A stretch of 64,000 nucleotides of DNA. Source: Seribacter sp963934295. Lineage in GTDB: Bacteria > Verrucomicrobiota > Verrucomicrobiia > Opitutales > Seribacteraceae. Of this stretch, positions 27,833 through 36,413 are shown one piece after another (the first letter of the stretch is position 1; each line of letters opens with the position of its first letter). The translations under genes and the position numbers were made by a program. The notes under the pieces are model-generated. The model worked only from the letters and a program-made list of their open reading frames with translations, made no database searches and was not told where the DNA came from. Location: NCBI GenBank assembly GCA_963934295.1, contig CAWVXY010000006.1, forward strand, positions 1 to 64,000. Reading direction: 5' to 3'.

Positions 27833-27940
27833 ATTGTATCATTTTGTATTCGTATATACTCGGGTGCTTAATTCCTAATTTTATTCTTTCGTTAGATTTA
27901 TATTAATTACCATATTTTATATCTAACTAATTAACTAACT

Positions 27941-29233
27941 ATGATTGTATCAGATGCCCATAACTTTGCATCTCGTTTATCTCGTAACATGGAAGAAATC
28001 CAACGAGAAAGACAGATGTACATCGAAAAACTATCCTCAGGCAAAAAAGTTGAGAAATCAACTGATGACGCCGGTGCTTTGTCTAACAAGATAAAGCAGG
28101 CAAGCGAAATAAAAAGACTGAGAGGTGCATCGCAAGGTCTTCAGAATGCCTTGTCATACACTCAAGTTCAAACAGGAGCTTTGAGTAACGTAAATCGTAT
28201 TTATGACCGAATGTCACAATTAGCTACTTTGGCAATGGACATTGGTAAGTCAGATTTAGATCGAGAAAACTACAACAAGGAATTTCAGGAACTTCGAGAA
28301 CATGTTCTACAAATTGATATTGAACAATTCAACGGTCAGGATTTGTTTCGCAATACAAAGTACGCAGTAATTAATACGGGATCAATAAATTGGACTAATG
28401 CACGAGTGCATGCCGCAGCGGCGAGTGCTTCTGACCCCGAGTACGATCATTATATGGCAACTGTAACTTCCTCAGACGAACAGGATGAAATTGATAGACA
28501 GTTGGGAGGTGCAGCCAATGGTACCGCTCTTTGGTTGGGGGGAAGCGATCAAGCTTCAGAAGGAGATTGGAGATGGGTTGAAGGTCCGGAGGGTAAAGAA
28601 AACGGCGGATTGGGTAGATTATTTTGGCAGGGTAATGGAACGAAATCTCCACCCGCTTTCGGACAAACAACAGGATCACCTTATAATGGAGCCTATGAAA
28701 ATTGGAATGATCCTAGTGAGCCAAACGACTCGGGGACAAGTGAAGATGCTTTGCAAATTCTTTCAACTGATGGAGAGTGGAACGATTTATCTTTAGTAAG
28801 CACTGTCCCTAAAGGATATTTGCGTGAAAGTGATCCCCAAAACTTAAGGGCATATGACGATGCATCTGGAGGTTTTTTTGAATTATCAAAAATAAGTTTT
28901 AAACGCTTTTTACCAAGCACTACAATTGATCTAACTTCGATGGCAAATGCTCGAGATGCTCTCACCCGAGTTATTTCAGCACAGGAGGATGTGATCGATA
29001 AGATAGCCCTAACAGGGTCAAATGAATCTCGTCTAACATCAGAAATTAGCGCATTAGGAGAAGCTTTAATAAATCGTGAAAAATCCCTTTCCCGAATTGA
29101 GGATGTGGATATGGCAATTACGGCAAGCAGGCTTGCCCGTGCTGAAATAAAGATGCAATCAACTACCGCAATTTTTGCTCAGGCAAACAAGTTATTTAAC
29201 CAAAGAAATTATGTGGATGAGCTGCTTTCTTAG
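27941..29233 (+). CDS. flagellin with an inserted C-type lectin domain
   Basis: The protein has 430 residues. Residues 1-135 are a flagellin N-terminal D0/D1 region (LSSGKKVEKSTDDAGALS, then coiled-coil helices), and residues about 325-430 are the matching C-terminal D1/D0 region ending TTAIFAQANKLFNQRNYVDELLS-like. Between them, at about 141-296, is a C-type lectin-like domain: INWTNAR, YMATVTSSDEQ, WLGG (198-201), GDWRW (208-212), EPN (260-262), ED (268-269) and WND (280-282). The Ca2+-site-2 ligands of mannose-binding proteins (E, N, E, N, D) correspond to E260, N262, E268, N281 and D282 with near-identical spacing. The protein has no Cys, so the usual lectin disulfides are absent, which suits export through the flagellar secretion channel. 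No other flagellar gene is nearby. No Shine-Dalgarno sequence precedes the ATG. Confidence 0.92.
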   Translation: MIVSDAHNFASRLSRNMEEIQRERQMYIEKLSSGKKVEKSTDDAGALSNKIKQASEIKRLRGASQGLQNALSYTQVQTGALSNVNRIYDRMSQLATLAMDIGKSDLDRENYNKEFQELREHVLQIDIEQFNGQDLFRNTKYAVINTGSINWTNARVHAAAASASDPEYDHYMATVTSSDEQDEIDRQLGGAANGTALWLGGSDQASEGDWRWVEGPEGKENGGLGRLFWQGNGTKSPPAFGQTTGSPYNGAYENWNDPSEPNDSGTSEDALQILSTDGEWNDLSLVSTVPKGYLRESDPQNLRAYDDASGGFFELSKISFKRFLPSTTIDLTSMANARDALTRVISAQEDVIDKIALTGSNESRLTSEISALGEALINREKSLSRIEDVDMAITASRLARAEIKMQSTTAIFAQANKLFNQRNYVDELLS

Positions 29234-30414
29234 GATGCTTTTTTGAAGGAGAGTCCCTGTTTGGCGAGTTGCCATTTTTGGAAATCAGAGGAAAAGGCGG
29301 AATTTTTTTGATCGAGTTCTTTTTTAACTGATTTAAGAAGTTTGAATCTTGGATGAAGAGAATGAATATCATTCTTTTTCATTTCTAAATCGACGATTTT
29401 CTTTTGTAATTCAATTTTTTTCGCAAGAGCAGATTTAGATAAGTTTTTAATATGCTCAATACCCATGGCCAATTCTTGATCAAGTGAAGATTCAAGTTTG
29501 GTTAAATTCTTGGTTACTTCTTTAATTAAGATAGCTTCCAATTTTTGATTAGCCAGCATGCGTTTTAATTGATCAATGTTATCAATAAACTCTTGAATAT
29601 TTCCGTAGTTGGCAAGCGAATGGATGGTTAAAAATTCAGAGTACTTATTCTTATCAAGGTAAATTTTTTCGATTCCCGTAAGTGCTTCCACATGCGAATT
29701 AAGTTCTGTTTTAATTTGCATAAGTTCAGACTTGAGAGCGATTTCTTCTATCGATTGTGATGAACTGCCCTGATTTTCTTCGTGGATCTGTTCTGCCAAT
29801 TGAAGATAATTTTTTTGAAGCATTAAAATTTCCTTTTTTTGATTTACGAGTTCGGGAAGTAGTGGTTTATCCGTGCTTTCTTTCTGTATTTCCCTTTTAT
29901 AGTTTTCAAAAATTACCCTTAATAAGAGCTGGGAAGCTTTTCCAGAATGGCCACGAACAATAACAAAAAGTTGGTTTGAAGTTTCGACATTCTGAGAAAC
30001 GGAAAATAGGGATCGCATAATTTCCGGTTCAGGTTCTATAAAAACATCATTAAGAAATGGACTGAAAATCATTTCTTTTGCGGTAGGGTTTGCATGAAGG
30101 GTGTTTAAAACAGATGTGAGAAATGTATTTCCCTTGATCGCCTCTTTATGCAAGCCAAGTAATCCTGATTTTTCAATGGGTACTTCAATTATAAATTTTG
30201 ATTCTGCCCAAGCAGAAGAATTTTGTAATTCCTCGCGTTTATTCGTTTTTGTAGATGAATTATTATCGATGGGAGCGTCCGTCTGTACTGGGGCGCTCAT
30301 AATAGATTCCTCGTAAGCAATTGCTGTATTTTTTTCAATCTGGTCGTAATAAAAACCGGCACCAAATATTAAAAGGGTGGAAATGATAAGCAATACGCTT
30401 TGCCACGGTTGCAT
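29230..30414 (-). CDS. membrane-anchored coiled-coil protein, possibly Wzz/GumC-like
   Basis: This 394-residue protein has one N-terminal membrane segment (about 5-21, VLLIISTLLIFGAGFYY) followed by a low-complexity linker, a mixed region (about 65-165), and long coiled-coil helices to the end (for example KKEILMLQKNYLQLAEQI and ELQKKIVDLEMKKND). The layout recalls polysaccharide co-polymerases, but the second transmembrane segment and the tyrosine-kinase domain are missing, so the family call is tentative. The gene is convergent with the lectin-flagellin gene with a four-base overlap, and divergent from the sigma factor gene. No known partner for polysaccharide export is adjacent. Confidence 0.65.
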   Translation of the reverse strand: MQPWQSVLLIISTLLIFGAGFYYDQIEKNTAIAYEESIMSAPVQTDAPIDNNSSTKTNKREELQNSSAWAESKFIIEVPIEKSGLLGLHKEAIKGNTFLTSVLNTLHANPTAKEMIFSPFLNDVFIEPEPEIMRSLFSVSQNVETSNQLFVIVRGHSGKASQLLLRVIFENYKREIQKESTDKPLLPELVNQKKEILMLQKNYLQLAEQIHEENQGSSSQSIEEIALKSELMQIKTELNSHVEALTGIEKIYLDKNKYSEFLTIHSLANYGNIQEFIDNIDQLKRMLANQKLEAILIKEVTKNLTKLESSLDQELAMGIEHIKNLSKSALAKKIELQKKIVDLEMKKNDIHSLHPRFKLLKSVKKELDQKNSAFSSDFQKWQLAKQGLSFKKAS

Positions 30415-30549
30415 TAAAAAACTTTAGAGAAGTAGGTTCATTTCTGCAACTTGTTTAATTGATCTTAAAAGTTTGATTACGATTTGAGTAAAATGGGGGG
30501 CTTTCATTATGTTGACAAAATAGTTTAATAAGCCTCCTTTGTATTTGTT

Positions 30550-31083
30550 TTGAAGGAAGAACCTATACCTTTTGATTTTTCGCGAAAGTTAACTGCTTTG
30601 CAAAGACCTCTTTATGCTTATATTTTGACTTTATTGCCAAACAGGTCGGAAGCAGAAGATATTCTACAAGAGACGAACCTTATTCTTTGCCGAAAAGCAG
30701 GTGAATATAATCCTGAAGGACATTTTCAGGGGTGGGCATTTAATATAGCCAGGTACCAAGTGATGGGACACATATCAAAATTTAAAAGAAGTAAATTGTA
30801 TTTTAGTCCAGATTTAATCGAAAATTTGGCCGAAGAAACAGTTGATTTAAAACAGATGGACCTTTCTCGAAGGGCCCTACAGGTTTGTTACGAGCTTTTG
30901 CCAAAGCACATGAAAGCAATGGCAAAATTGCGTTTTCAGGAAGAAAAAAGTTTATTACAGATATCAAAAGTTTTGAAGAGGCCGATGGGTTCTGTCTCGG
31001 CAACTTTGCACAGAATTCGAATTAATTTAATCGCATGTGTAAAAGAAAAAATTCCATCCATTGAAGCCGATCTAGATTCTTAA
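30550..31083 (+). CDS. ECF-type RNA polymerase sigma factor
   Basis: This 177-residue sigma-70 family factor has region 2 (about 15-80: RPLYAYILTLLPNRSEAEDILQET and GWAFNIARYQVMGH) and region 4 (about 110-165, with the HTH KSLLQISKVLKRPMGSVSATLHRIR). It resembles the Rhodopirellula/Verrucomicrobium family of ECF factors. The only in-frame start is TTG at 30550. The next gene, 75 bases downstream, encodes a membrane protein that fits an anti-sigma factor, so the pair probably forms a signal-transduction unit. The target promoter is unknown. Confidence 0.92.
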   Translation: MKEEPIPFDFSRKLTALQRPLYAYILTLLPNRSEAEDILQETNLILCRKAGEYNPEGHFQGWAFNIARYQVMGHISKFKRSKLYFSPDLIENLAEETVDLKQMDLSRRALQVCYELLPKHMKAMAKLRFQEEKSLLQISKVLKRPMGSVSATLHRIRINLIACVKEKIPSIEADLDS

Positions 31084-31158
31084 ATTAATTAAAAAGTATA
31101 AAGTTTTGTAAGAAAATCCAGATTAGTGCTAAGTATATAGTATACCAATTTATATCCC

Positions 31159-32247
31159 ATGAATTCTTATACAGCCATGCTTAAGGAAGTTGAAACTTTA
31201 ACTTCCAAAATTTTAGATAATGATTATACAAACGAAAACCTTAGTCGATTGTCTCAATTATTAAAGTCAAGTAAGGATGCCAGAAAGCGTTATTCAGAAC
31301 TTACTATACAGGACTCATTATTACATTGGGAGTTGGTTGATTGTGAAAATACTACGGAATTAAAAACTTCCAAATCTAATATTTTAAATTTTCCTCTTAT
31401 TTCTTCAATTGCGGCAGCAATTGTGGCTCTATTTGGAGTTTGGTGGTTTCATTCGAAAGATAAAAATTTATCCGTTATGGTTGAAGAAATATCTGATATT
31501 GATAATGATACCGCCCTTTCTTTAAACTCCACTCCATTTGATTCATCAATCCAAATGGAATCAAGCAAATTTAGTCGTAAATTAGAAGATGCTACCTACA
31601 AACTGCCTTTCAATTCTAGACTGGCAAATGCTATAAATGATGCTCATTATGGGTTGAAAATCTTAAGAGAGGGAAAAAACTTTGGCGAGGGAGGAGTAGT
31701 TGAGTTTAATGGTAAATTCTCAAGCTGGAAGCGGTCCGAGCATTTGTCAGTTCCGACAGAAAATGGTGTTATGCCCAAGTTCGGGGATCACATGTTGAAG
31801 TTTTCTTCCATGAAAGTTGATGTTCATTCTCAAACTGCCGAAACATCTGAAATGCTTCAGGTTGTTGATGTGCGAAACCTTAACCTAAGTGTCGAAAATA
31901 TAAATGCACAATTACAAACAAGTCTTTATTTCAATAAAGGTGAAGGTTTAGTAGGCGATTCAACTGAATTTGCCCTTTCTATACATGCTATTTCAAGTGA
32001 TGAAAATAACGAGAATTCTTCAATCGGACACAAGGAATTTAATATTGAAAGTGATGTCAATCCATCAACTTGGGAAGAAATTCAACAGGATTTTATTCTT
32101 CCAACTGGAACCGAATTTGTAATTGTTTCAATGAGTGCCCGTAAAGAAGGTTCTAATGCCCTTTTACCCGATGTAGGAGGCCATTATGCCGATGGATTGT
32201 CATTAAATCTTTTAATTGATGGTGAGAATGTTGTCGGTCCTCTATAA
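31159..32247 (+). CDS. membrane protein following the sigma factor, probable anti-sigma factor
   Basis: This 362-residue protein has an N-terminal cytoplasmic helical domain (about 1-65; YTNENLSRLSQLLKSSKDARKRYSEL resembles the start of FecR-like and planctomycetal anti-sigma proteins), a single transmembrane segment at about 76-96 (ISSIAAAIVALFGVWWF), and a secreted beta-rich domain (about 150-362) of possible LamG/jelly-roll type. It probably holds the ECF factor at the membrane until an outside signal arrives. It is followed by a dyad and a propeller gene that may be part of the regulon. The residue-level fold was not confirmed. Confidence 0.75.
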   Translation: MNSYTAMLKEVETLTSKILDNDYTNENLSRLSQLLKSSKDARKRYSELTIQDSLLHWELVDCENTTELKTSKSNILNFPLISSIAAAIVALFGVWWFHSKDKNLSVMVEEISDIDNDTALSLNSTPFDSSIQMESSKFSRKLEDATYKLPFNSRLANAINDAHYGLKILREGKNFGEGGVVEFNGKFSSWKRSEHLSVPTENGVMPKFGDHMLKFSSMKVDVHSQTAETSEMLQVVDVRNLNLSVENINAQLQTSLYFNKGEGLVGDSTEFALSIHAISSDENNENSSIGHKEFNIESDVNPSTWEEIQQDFILPTGTEFVIVSMSARKEGSNALLPDVGGHYADGLSLNLLIDGENVVGPL

Positions 32248-32265
32248 GTAGAGAATTCGAACTAT

Positions 32266-32284
32266 CAGTTGTTGTTGACAACTG
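32266..32284. promoter_or_regulatory. inverted repeat CAGTTGT-N5-ACAACTG
   Basis: This 7-base perfect dyad lies in the 62-base gap between the anti-sigma candidate and the propeller gene. It could be an operator or a weak RNA hairpin; no T-run follows. Confidence 0.35.
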
Positions 32285-32309
32285 TTCATCAAAATCAATC
32301 TTAAGCCAT

Positions 32310-33524
32310 ATGAGATATTCTTATATTTGCTTCTTATTGTTTATACTTCCAGCATTGTACGGAAAAGATTGGCCTAATTTTGGTGGTCCATACAGGAATC
32401 AATTTTCGGATGAAATGGGATTAAAAATTAATTGGGGGGATGAAGAGCCTTCAAGGTTATGGAAATTACAAGTCGGACTTGGGTATTCTTCCGTTATAGA
32501 AGTTGATGGCCTTGCTTATACGCAGGGCAATAAAGACGGACGAAATACTCTTTATTGCGTAAACGCAAAGACAGGAGATATTGTCTGGAAACATAGTTAT
32601 CCCTGTGAAAAAGCACCTAAGTTTTTTGATGGGGGGAGTCGTTCGACGCCAACCATCAAGGATGGTTTTTTGTATTTATGCAGTCACGAAGGAGACTTCT
32701 ATGCCTTAGATGCTAAGAGTGGATCAATTCTTTGGACCAAAAATATATTAAAGGATTTTCAGGGAAAAAGACCGATGTGGGGATACTCCGGTTCTCCTTT
32801 GATTTCAGGAGGGAATATAATTATTGAAACGGGATCACCTACGGGATCTTTAATATGTGTAGAAACGGAGAATGGTGAATTAGTTTGGAAAGCGGGAGAT
32901 AGTGAAGCTGGATATGCATCTCCCATCTTAAATGAGTCTAATGAAATCCTAATTTTTAATGAATTTGGTTTAATAATTCACGATTTTAAGACCGGTAAAA
33001 TAAAGAAAAAATACCAACATAAAACCAGATATGGAATTAATGCAGCACAACCACTTATTTATGAAAATAAGATTTTTGTATCTTCAGCATATGGAAAAGG
33101 AGCCGCATTGATTGATTTTACAAAAAGAGTCCCGGGAGCTATTTGGGAGTCGGAATCTTATTCTTGTCAAATGGCGAGCTTGGTAAGGAAAGGTCGCTAT
33201 AGTTTTGGAATCCATGGCCAGGCGGGTGGACGTTCTGATCAATCAAAGTTGTTTTGTCTTGATTTGGAAACTGGAAAGGAAAAGTGGAACGAAAGGGGGT
33301 TCGGTCTTGGAACGGTCCTTCTTGTGCGGGATCATTTGGTTATTTTAAGCGATAGAGGAGAATTATGCTTAGCCCAGGCAACCCCAGATAAATTTATTGA
33401 AAAGGCACGTTTTCAAATATTATCCGGGAAAAATAATTGGACTCCCCCGACTTATATTAATGGACGGATGTATTGCCGTAGTTCCAAGGGGGAATGGGTG
33501 TGTTTGAAAATGGGAGAGGAATAA
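32310..33524 (+). CDS. secreted PQQ-like beta-propeller protein
   Basis: This 404-residue protein has a signal peptide (ICFLLFILPALYG, cleaved before KDWPNFGG). It has seven to eight PQQ-like blades, with repeated [AS]-x-[ST]-G-x-[IL]-x-W motifs such as NAKTGDIVW, DAKSGSILW, ETENGELVW and DLETGKEKW. The family (BamB-like/quinoprotein-like) includes scaffold proteins and enzymes; there is no catalytic PQQ-dehydrogenase core here, so a binding or assembly role is likelier. It is the first of four propeller proteins in 12.6 kb. It is convergent with the MarR gene (7 bases apart). Confidence 0.9.
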   Translation: MRYSYICFLLFILPALYGKDWPNFGGPYRNQFSDEMGLKINWGDEEPSRLWKLQVGLGYSSVIEVDGLAYTQGNKDGRNTLYCVNAKTGDIVWKHSYPCEKAPKFFDGGSRSTPTIKDGFLYLCSHEGDFYALDAKSGSILWTKNILKDFQGKRPMWGYSGSPLISGGNIIIETGSPTGSLICVETENGELVWKAGDSEAGYASPILNESNEILIFNEFGLIIHDFKTGKIKKKYQHKTRYGINAAQPLIYENKIFVSSAYGKGAALIDFTKRVPGAIWESESYSCQMASLVRKGRYSFGIHGQAGGRSDQSKLFCLDLETGKEKWNERGFGLGTVLLVRDHLVILSDRGELCLAQATPDKFIEKARFQILSGKNNWTPPTYINGRMYCRSSKGEWVCLKMGEE

Positions 33525-33531
33525 TAAACTT

Positions 33532-33987
33532 TCAGGGATAACATTTTTCACTTTCGATCGTCCTATATAATTGATTCAGTAATGTAAGAAAGTGTTTTTT
33601 TTCTTCGGAAGAGAAAGAGGAGAAAATCTCCTTTTCCAATTGGTCTGCAATAATTTTACCTTTTTTAAAAAATAAAGACCCCTTTGGCGTTAGGAAAATA
33701 ACCTTTTGTCTTTTATCGTTCGGATTTATTTTTCTCTTAATCAGTTTCATAATCTCCATTCTTTTCATAATCCCTGCGATGTTATTTGCGTCTGTGCACA
33801 TAAGTTCCGCAAGTCTAGCCTGCGAAACCATCTCTTCAGAAAACTCATGAATCCATCGAAGAGCTGTATATTGATCGGGGGTAATGCCAATTGTTTTAAC
33901 CCTCTTCATGAAAGTGCTGTTTAGTTTGTTCCAACATTCTCTGAGCAAAGGGGGCAAATTTTTGGGAATTTTACAATTTGGTATCAT
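33532..33987 (-). CDS. MarR family transcriptional regulator
   Basis: This is a winged-helix regulator of about 151 residues from the ATG at 33987; an in-frame TTG at 34041 would add 18 residues but would place the start inside the operator, so the ATG is preferred. The wHTH is near TPDQYTALRWI and SQARLAELMCTDANNIAGIMKRMEIMKLI, with the wing at RKINPNDKRQKVIFLTPKG. MarR proteins often bind phenolic ligands. This one is divergent from the propeller/transporter operon, and a palindrome lies in the promoter between them. Control of aromatic or alcohol metabolism in the neighbouring genes is plausible. Confidence 0.92.
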   Translation of the reverse strand: MIPNCKIPKNLPPLLRECWNKLNSTFMKRVKTIGITPDQYTALRWIHEFSEEMVSQARLAELMCTDANNIAGIMKRMEIMKLIKRKINPNDKRQKVIFLTPKGSLFFKKGKIIADQLEKEIFSSFSSEEKKHFLTLLNQLYRTIESEKCYP

Positions 33988-34020
33988 GATAGATAAAATA
34001 ATTATTTTAGCCTTCGGTAA

Positions 34021-34049
34021 TTGACAATATAGTACATACAAGTACTAAT
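34021..34049 (+). promoter_or_regulatory. sigma-70-type promoter of the propeller operon
   Basis: A consensus -35 TTGACA (34021-34026) is followed after 17 bases by ACTAAT (34044-34049), a 4/6 match to TATAAT. The start site would be near 34056, ahead of the ATG at 34083. Confidence 0.55.
34030..34047. promoter_or_regulatory. palindromic operator, probable MarR site
   Basis: TAGTAC-ATACAA-GTACTA is an 18-base perfect dyad sitting between the -35 and -10 hexamers of the propeller promoter and about 43 bases upstream of the marR ATG. Size and position are typical for MarR-family operators, so binding would block transcription. Confidence 0.65.
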
Positions 34050-34082
34050 TTTTAATAAATCCACATTAATCTTCATAAACTT

Positions 34083-36398
34083 ATGAATTACCACTTACCT
34101 TCCGTAATTTTTCTTCTCCTTTTTTCGGGTTGCGTTTCCCATGACAAGAGCGAAAGAGTTTCCAGTACACCGATTGAACCAGTAACTTTATCGGTAGATA
34201 AAGATTGGCTTTTTTGGAGAGGTCCTGCGGGCACAGGAGTTTCCGAACAGACAAACCTTCCCGACAAACTTAGTTTAGAAAAAGGCTCTCTTCTCTGGAC
34301 GCATGAAATACAGGGAGGCGGGGTGCCAGTTATTGCAGGTGGTCGGGCATACCAGTTCGGCTATTACGGTGTAGAAGATGATTTAAAAGAAGCCTTAGTT
34401 TGCTTTGATGCTGCATCTGGTAAAGTTCTTTGGGAGCGAACACATTCTGATTTTATTAGCGATATCGTTTACAATCGCTACGGTGTCGGTGCTGCTTGCG
34501 TTGATCCTGCAAGTGGAAATGTATACTTTCAAACAAGTCCGGGTTTATTGATAGGGTATGATTCAGATGGAAATAAGCTATGGGAACGTTCTTTAATGGA
34601 GGAATTTGCGCGTTTAACTTTTCCAAATGGGCGAACGGGAGGTCCATGCGTTGATGGGGACTTAGTTATTATTCATGCTATAACTGCAAATTGGGGAAAA
34701 CAAGGCCCGGCAAGGGATCGTTTTTATGCTTTTGATAAAAATACGGGAGATTTGGTGTGGTCTTCTACCCCTGGCATTACACCGAAGGATAGTTCGTTTT
34801 CCCCCTTAACATTTGAGAACATGCCAAATGGGCGAAGGGTTTTTTATAGTGGAACAGGTTGTGGTCATATTGTTTGCATCGACGCTAGAACGGGGCAACC
34901 ATTATGGCGTTTTCAGATGTCTTACGGTGGTGTGAATTCTGGCGTGGTTGTACATAAGAATACGATTATTGCAATTCATGGTAAGGAAAATATTGATGCA
35001 TCTACGATCGGGCGAATGGTTGCGATCCAAAAACCAGAAAAATTACCTTCTATCAATGAGGATATTTTGCTTTTAGGAAAAGAAAGTGAAGTTTGGAGAA
35101 ACAGTTCAATGGAAGCTTTCACAAGTTCTCCAGTCTATCGATCGGGTCGACTTTACACTACCATAAAACGAGGGGAATTGGTATGCTTGAATGCCGATAC
35201 GGGCGAAGAGATCTGGGTTATCAAACTGGCTCCTGATCAAGTGCATGCATCTCCGACTTGGGCAGATAACAAACTTTATGTTCCTATGTTTGATGGTAAA
35301 GTTTCTGTGGTTAAGGAAGATGAAAATGAGGCAAGGATTATTAGTCAGGTACAACTTGATGGTTCTTGTCTGGCTGCACCTGCAGTTGCTCATGGACGTG
35401 TTTTTGTTCAGTCAAAAAAGCGACTCTATTGCTTTGGTTCGAATCGGGTTGCACCTGCTTTTATTTCACAACCTGTGGAAAGTCTATCTTCAGAACGAGA
35501 TCCGGTATCATTACAAATTATACCCGCAGAATTTGCTCTTAAATCCGGAAGCTCGCTTGCGTTTAAGGTTTATTCATTAGATGAGACGGGTAGAAGAATT
35601 GAGGAATTAAAGGATGGTTTAACCTGGGAAAAATGGATTCCACCAACAGCAAAAGTGCAATCAAAAGTGGATGCAGAGATTTCATCAAACGGCATCTTGG
35701 TTGCGGAAAAAAATGCCAAGCTTTCTGCTGGTGCATTACGAGTAAGTAATGGAAATTTATTTGGAGTGAGCAGGGGGCGAGTTTTGCAGGACCTTCCTTA
35801 TGAGGAAAATTTTGAGGAAGGTTTTTCTTTAACCCAGCAAAGTTCCGATCAGATTGCATTTTCTTATGCCCCTCTTCCCTGGCTTGGTGCAAGGATGCGT
35901 TGGCAGGTACAAGATTTTGGTGGAAACATGGTTGCCGGCAACACCCTCGATCGAGTTTTGTTTCAAAGGGCGATTAATTTTGTTGGTCACAAAGATATGA
36001 GCAACTACACAGCAGTGGCTGATGTAATGACGGATGGAGACCGTAGGACTAAATCTAATGTAGGGCTGATTAATCAAAGATATATATTTGCCTTGATTGG
36101 TAATAGCCAAAAACTTGAAATTATTTCCAATTATGATCGGTTTAGGCATTCCGTACCATTTTCATTTAAGACAGAAATTTGGTATAAACTAAAAACTCGC
36201 GTTGACCTACTTGAAGACGGAACGGGTTTGGTTCGTGCAAAAGCCTGGCCAAAATCTGCGACTGAACCAACCGACTGGACTATTGAGATTCCCCACGCAA
36301 CCCCTCACCTGCAAGGGGCACCAGGAGTTTATGCCATGTCACCGCAAAGTAAGAAAAAAGTTTATTTCGATAATTTGTCCATAACTTATAACAATTAA
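34083..36398 (+). CDS. PQQ-like beta-propeller lipoprotein with C-terminal jelly-roll domain
   Basis: This 771-residue protein begins with a lipoprotein signal (FLLLFSGC, Cys17). Residues about 40-440 are PQQ-like blades (DAASGKVLW, DKNTGDLVW, DARTGQPLW, NADTGEEIW). Residues about 460-560 form a beta-rich linker, and residues about 570-771 are a sandwich domain ending KVYFDNLSITYN, similar in layout to the DUF1080/LamG domain and to the small lipoprotein gene at 55712. It is the first gene of the operon controlled by the MarR dyad. The role, perhaps in substrate binding at the outer membrane, is inferred. Confidence 0.9.
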   Translation: MNYHLPSVIFLLLFSGCVSHDKSERVSSTPIEPVTLSVDKDWLFWRGPAGTGVSEQTNLPDKLSLEKGSLLWTHEIQGGGVPVIAGGRAYQFGYYGVEDDLKEALVCFDAASGKVLWERTHSDFISDIVYNRYGVGAACVDPASGNVYFQTSPGLLIGYDSDGNKLWERSLMEEFARLTFPNGRTGGPCVDGDLVIIHAITANWGKQGPARDRFYAFDKNTGDLVWSSTPGITPKDSSFSPLTFENMPNGRRVFYSGTGCGHIVCIDARTGQPLWRFQMSYGGVNSGVVVHKNTIIAIHGKENIDASTIGRMVAIQKPEKLPSINEDILLLGKESEVWRNSSMEAFTSSPVYRSGRLYTTIKRGELVCLNADTGEEIWVIKLAPDQVHASPTWADNKLYVPMFDGKVSVVKEDENEARIISQVQLDGSCLAAPAVAHGRVFVQSKKRLYCFGSNRVAPAFISQPVESLSSERDPVSLQIIPAEFALKSGSSLAFKVYSLDETGRRIEELKDGLTWEKWIPPTAKVQSKVDAEISSNGILVAEKNAKLSAGALRVSNGNLFGVSRGRVLQDLPYEENFEEGFSLTQQSSDQIAFSYAPLPWLGARMRWQVQDFGGNMVAGNTLDRVLFQRAINFVGHKDMSNYTAVADVMTDGDRRTKSNVGLINQRYIFALIGNSQKLEIISNYDRFRHSVPFSFKTEIWYKLKTRVDLLEDGTGLVRAKAWPKSATEPTDWTIEIPHATPHLQGAPGVYAMSPQSKKKVYFDNLSITYNN

Positions 36399-36413
36399 TT
36401 TTATTATCCTCTT

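Larger units (their letters stand above)
27439..27940. other. 502-base structured intergenic region upstream of the lectin-flagellin gene
   Basis: This is the only long stretch without a gene in the window. It has no open frame of note. On the plus strand it holds at least six GGA triplets, four of them inside small hairpins listed separately, and a long imperfect hairpin at 27559-27591 (CGCT/AGCG outer arms, TTTATCT/AGATAAA inner arms), plus GAGAT-TAC-ATCTC at about 27657-27669. The last 20 bases before the flagellin ATG are a TAACTA-type repeat without a Shine-Dalgarno sequence. It may hold the sulP promoter, a long flagellin leader, a small RNA, or more than one of these. Confidence 0.6.

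Noticed and set aside
27439..27940. tRNA or tmRNA in the long intergenic region
   Set aside because: No cloverleaf, no TTCGA arm in the right place and no CCA end was found; the hairpins are too short.
28395..28965. Open frames antisense to the flagellin gene
   Set aside because: They are shadows of the flagellin codons, with no start signal and no family resemblance.
33988..34041. Longer MarR start at a TTG (34041)
   Set aside because: It would put the start inside the operator dyad and add 18 unusual residues; the ATG at 33987 gives the normal length.
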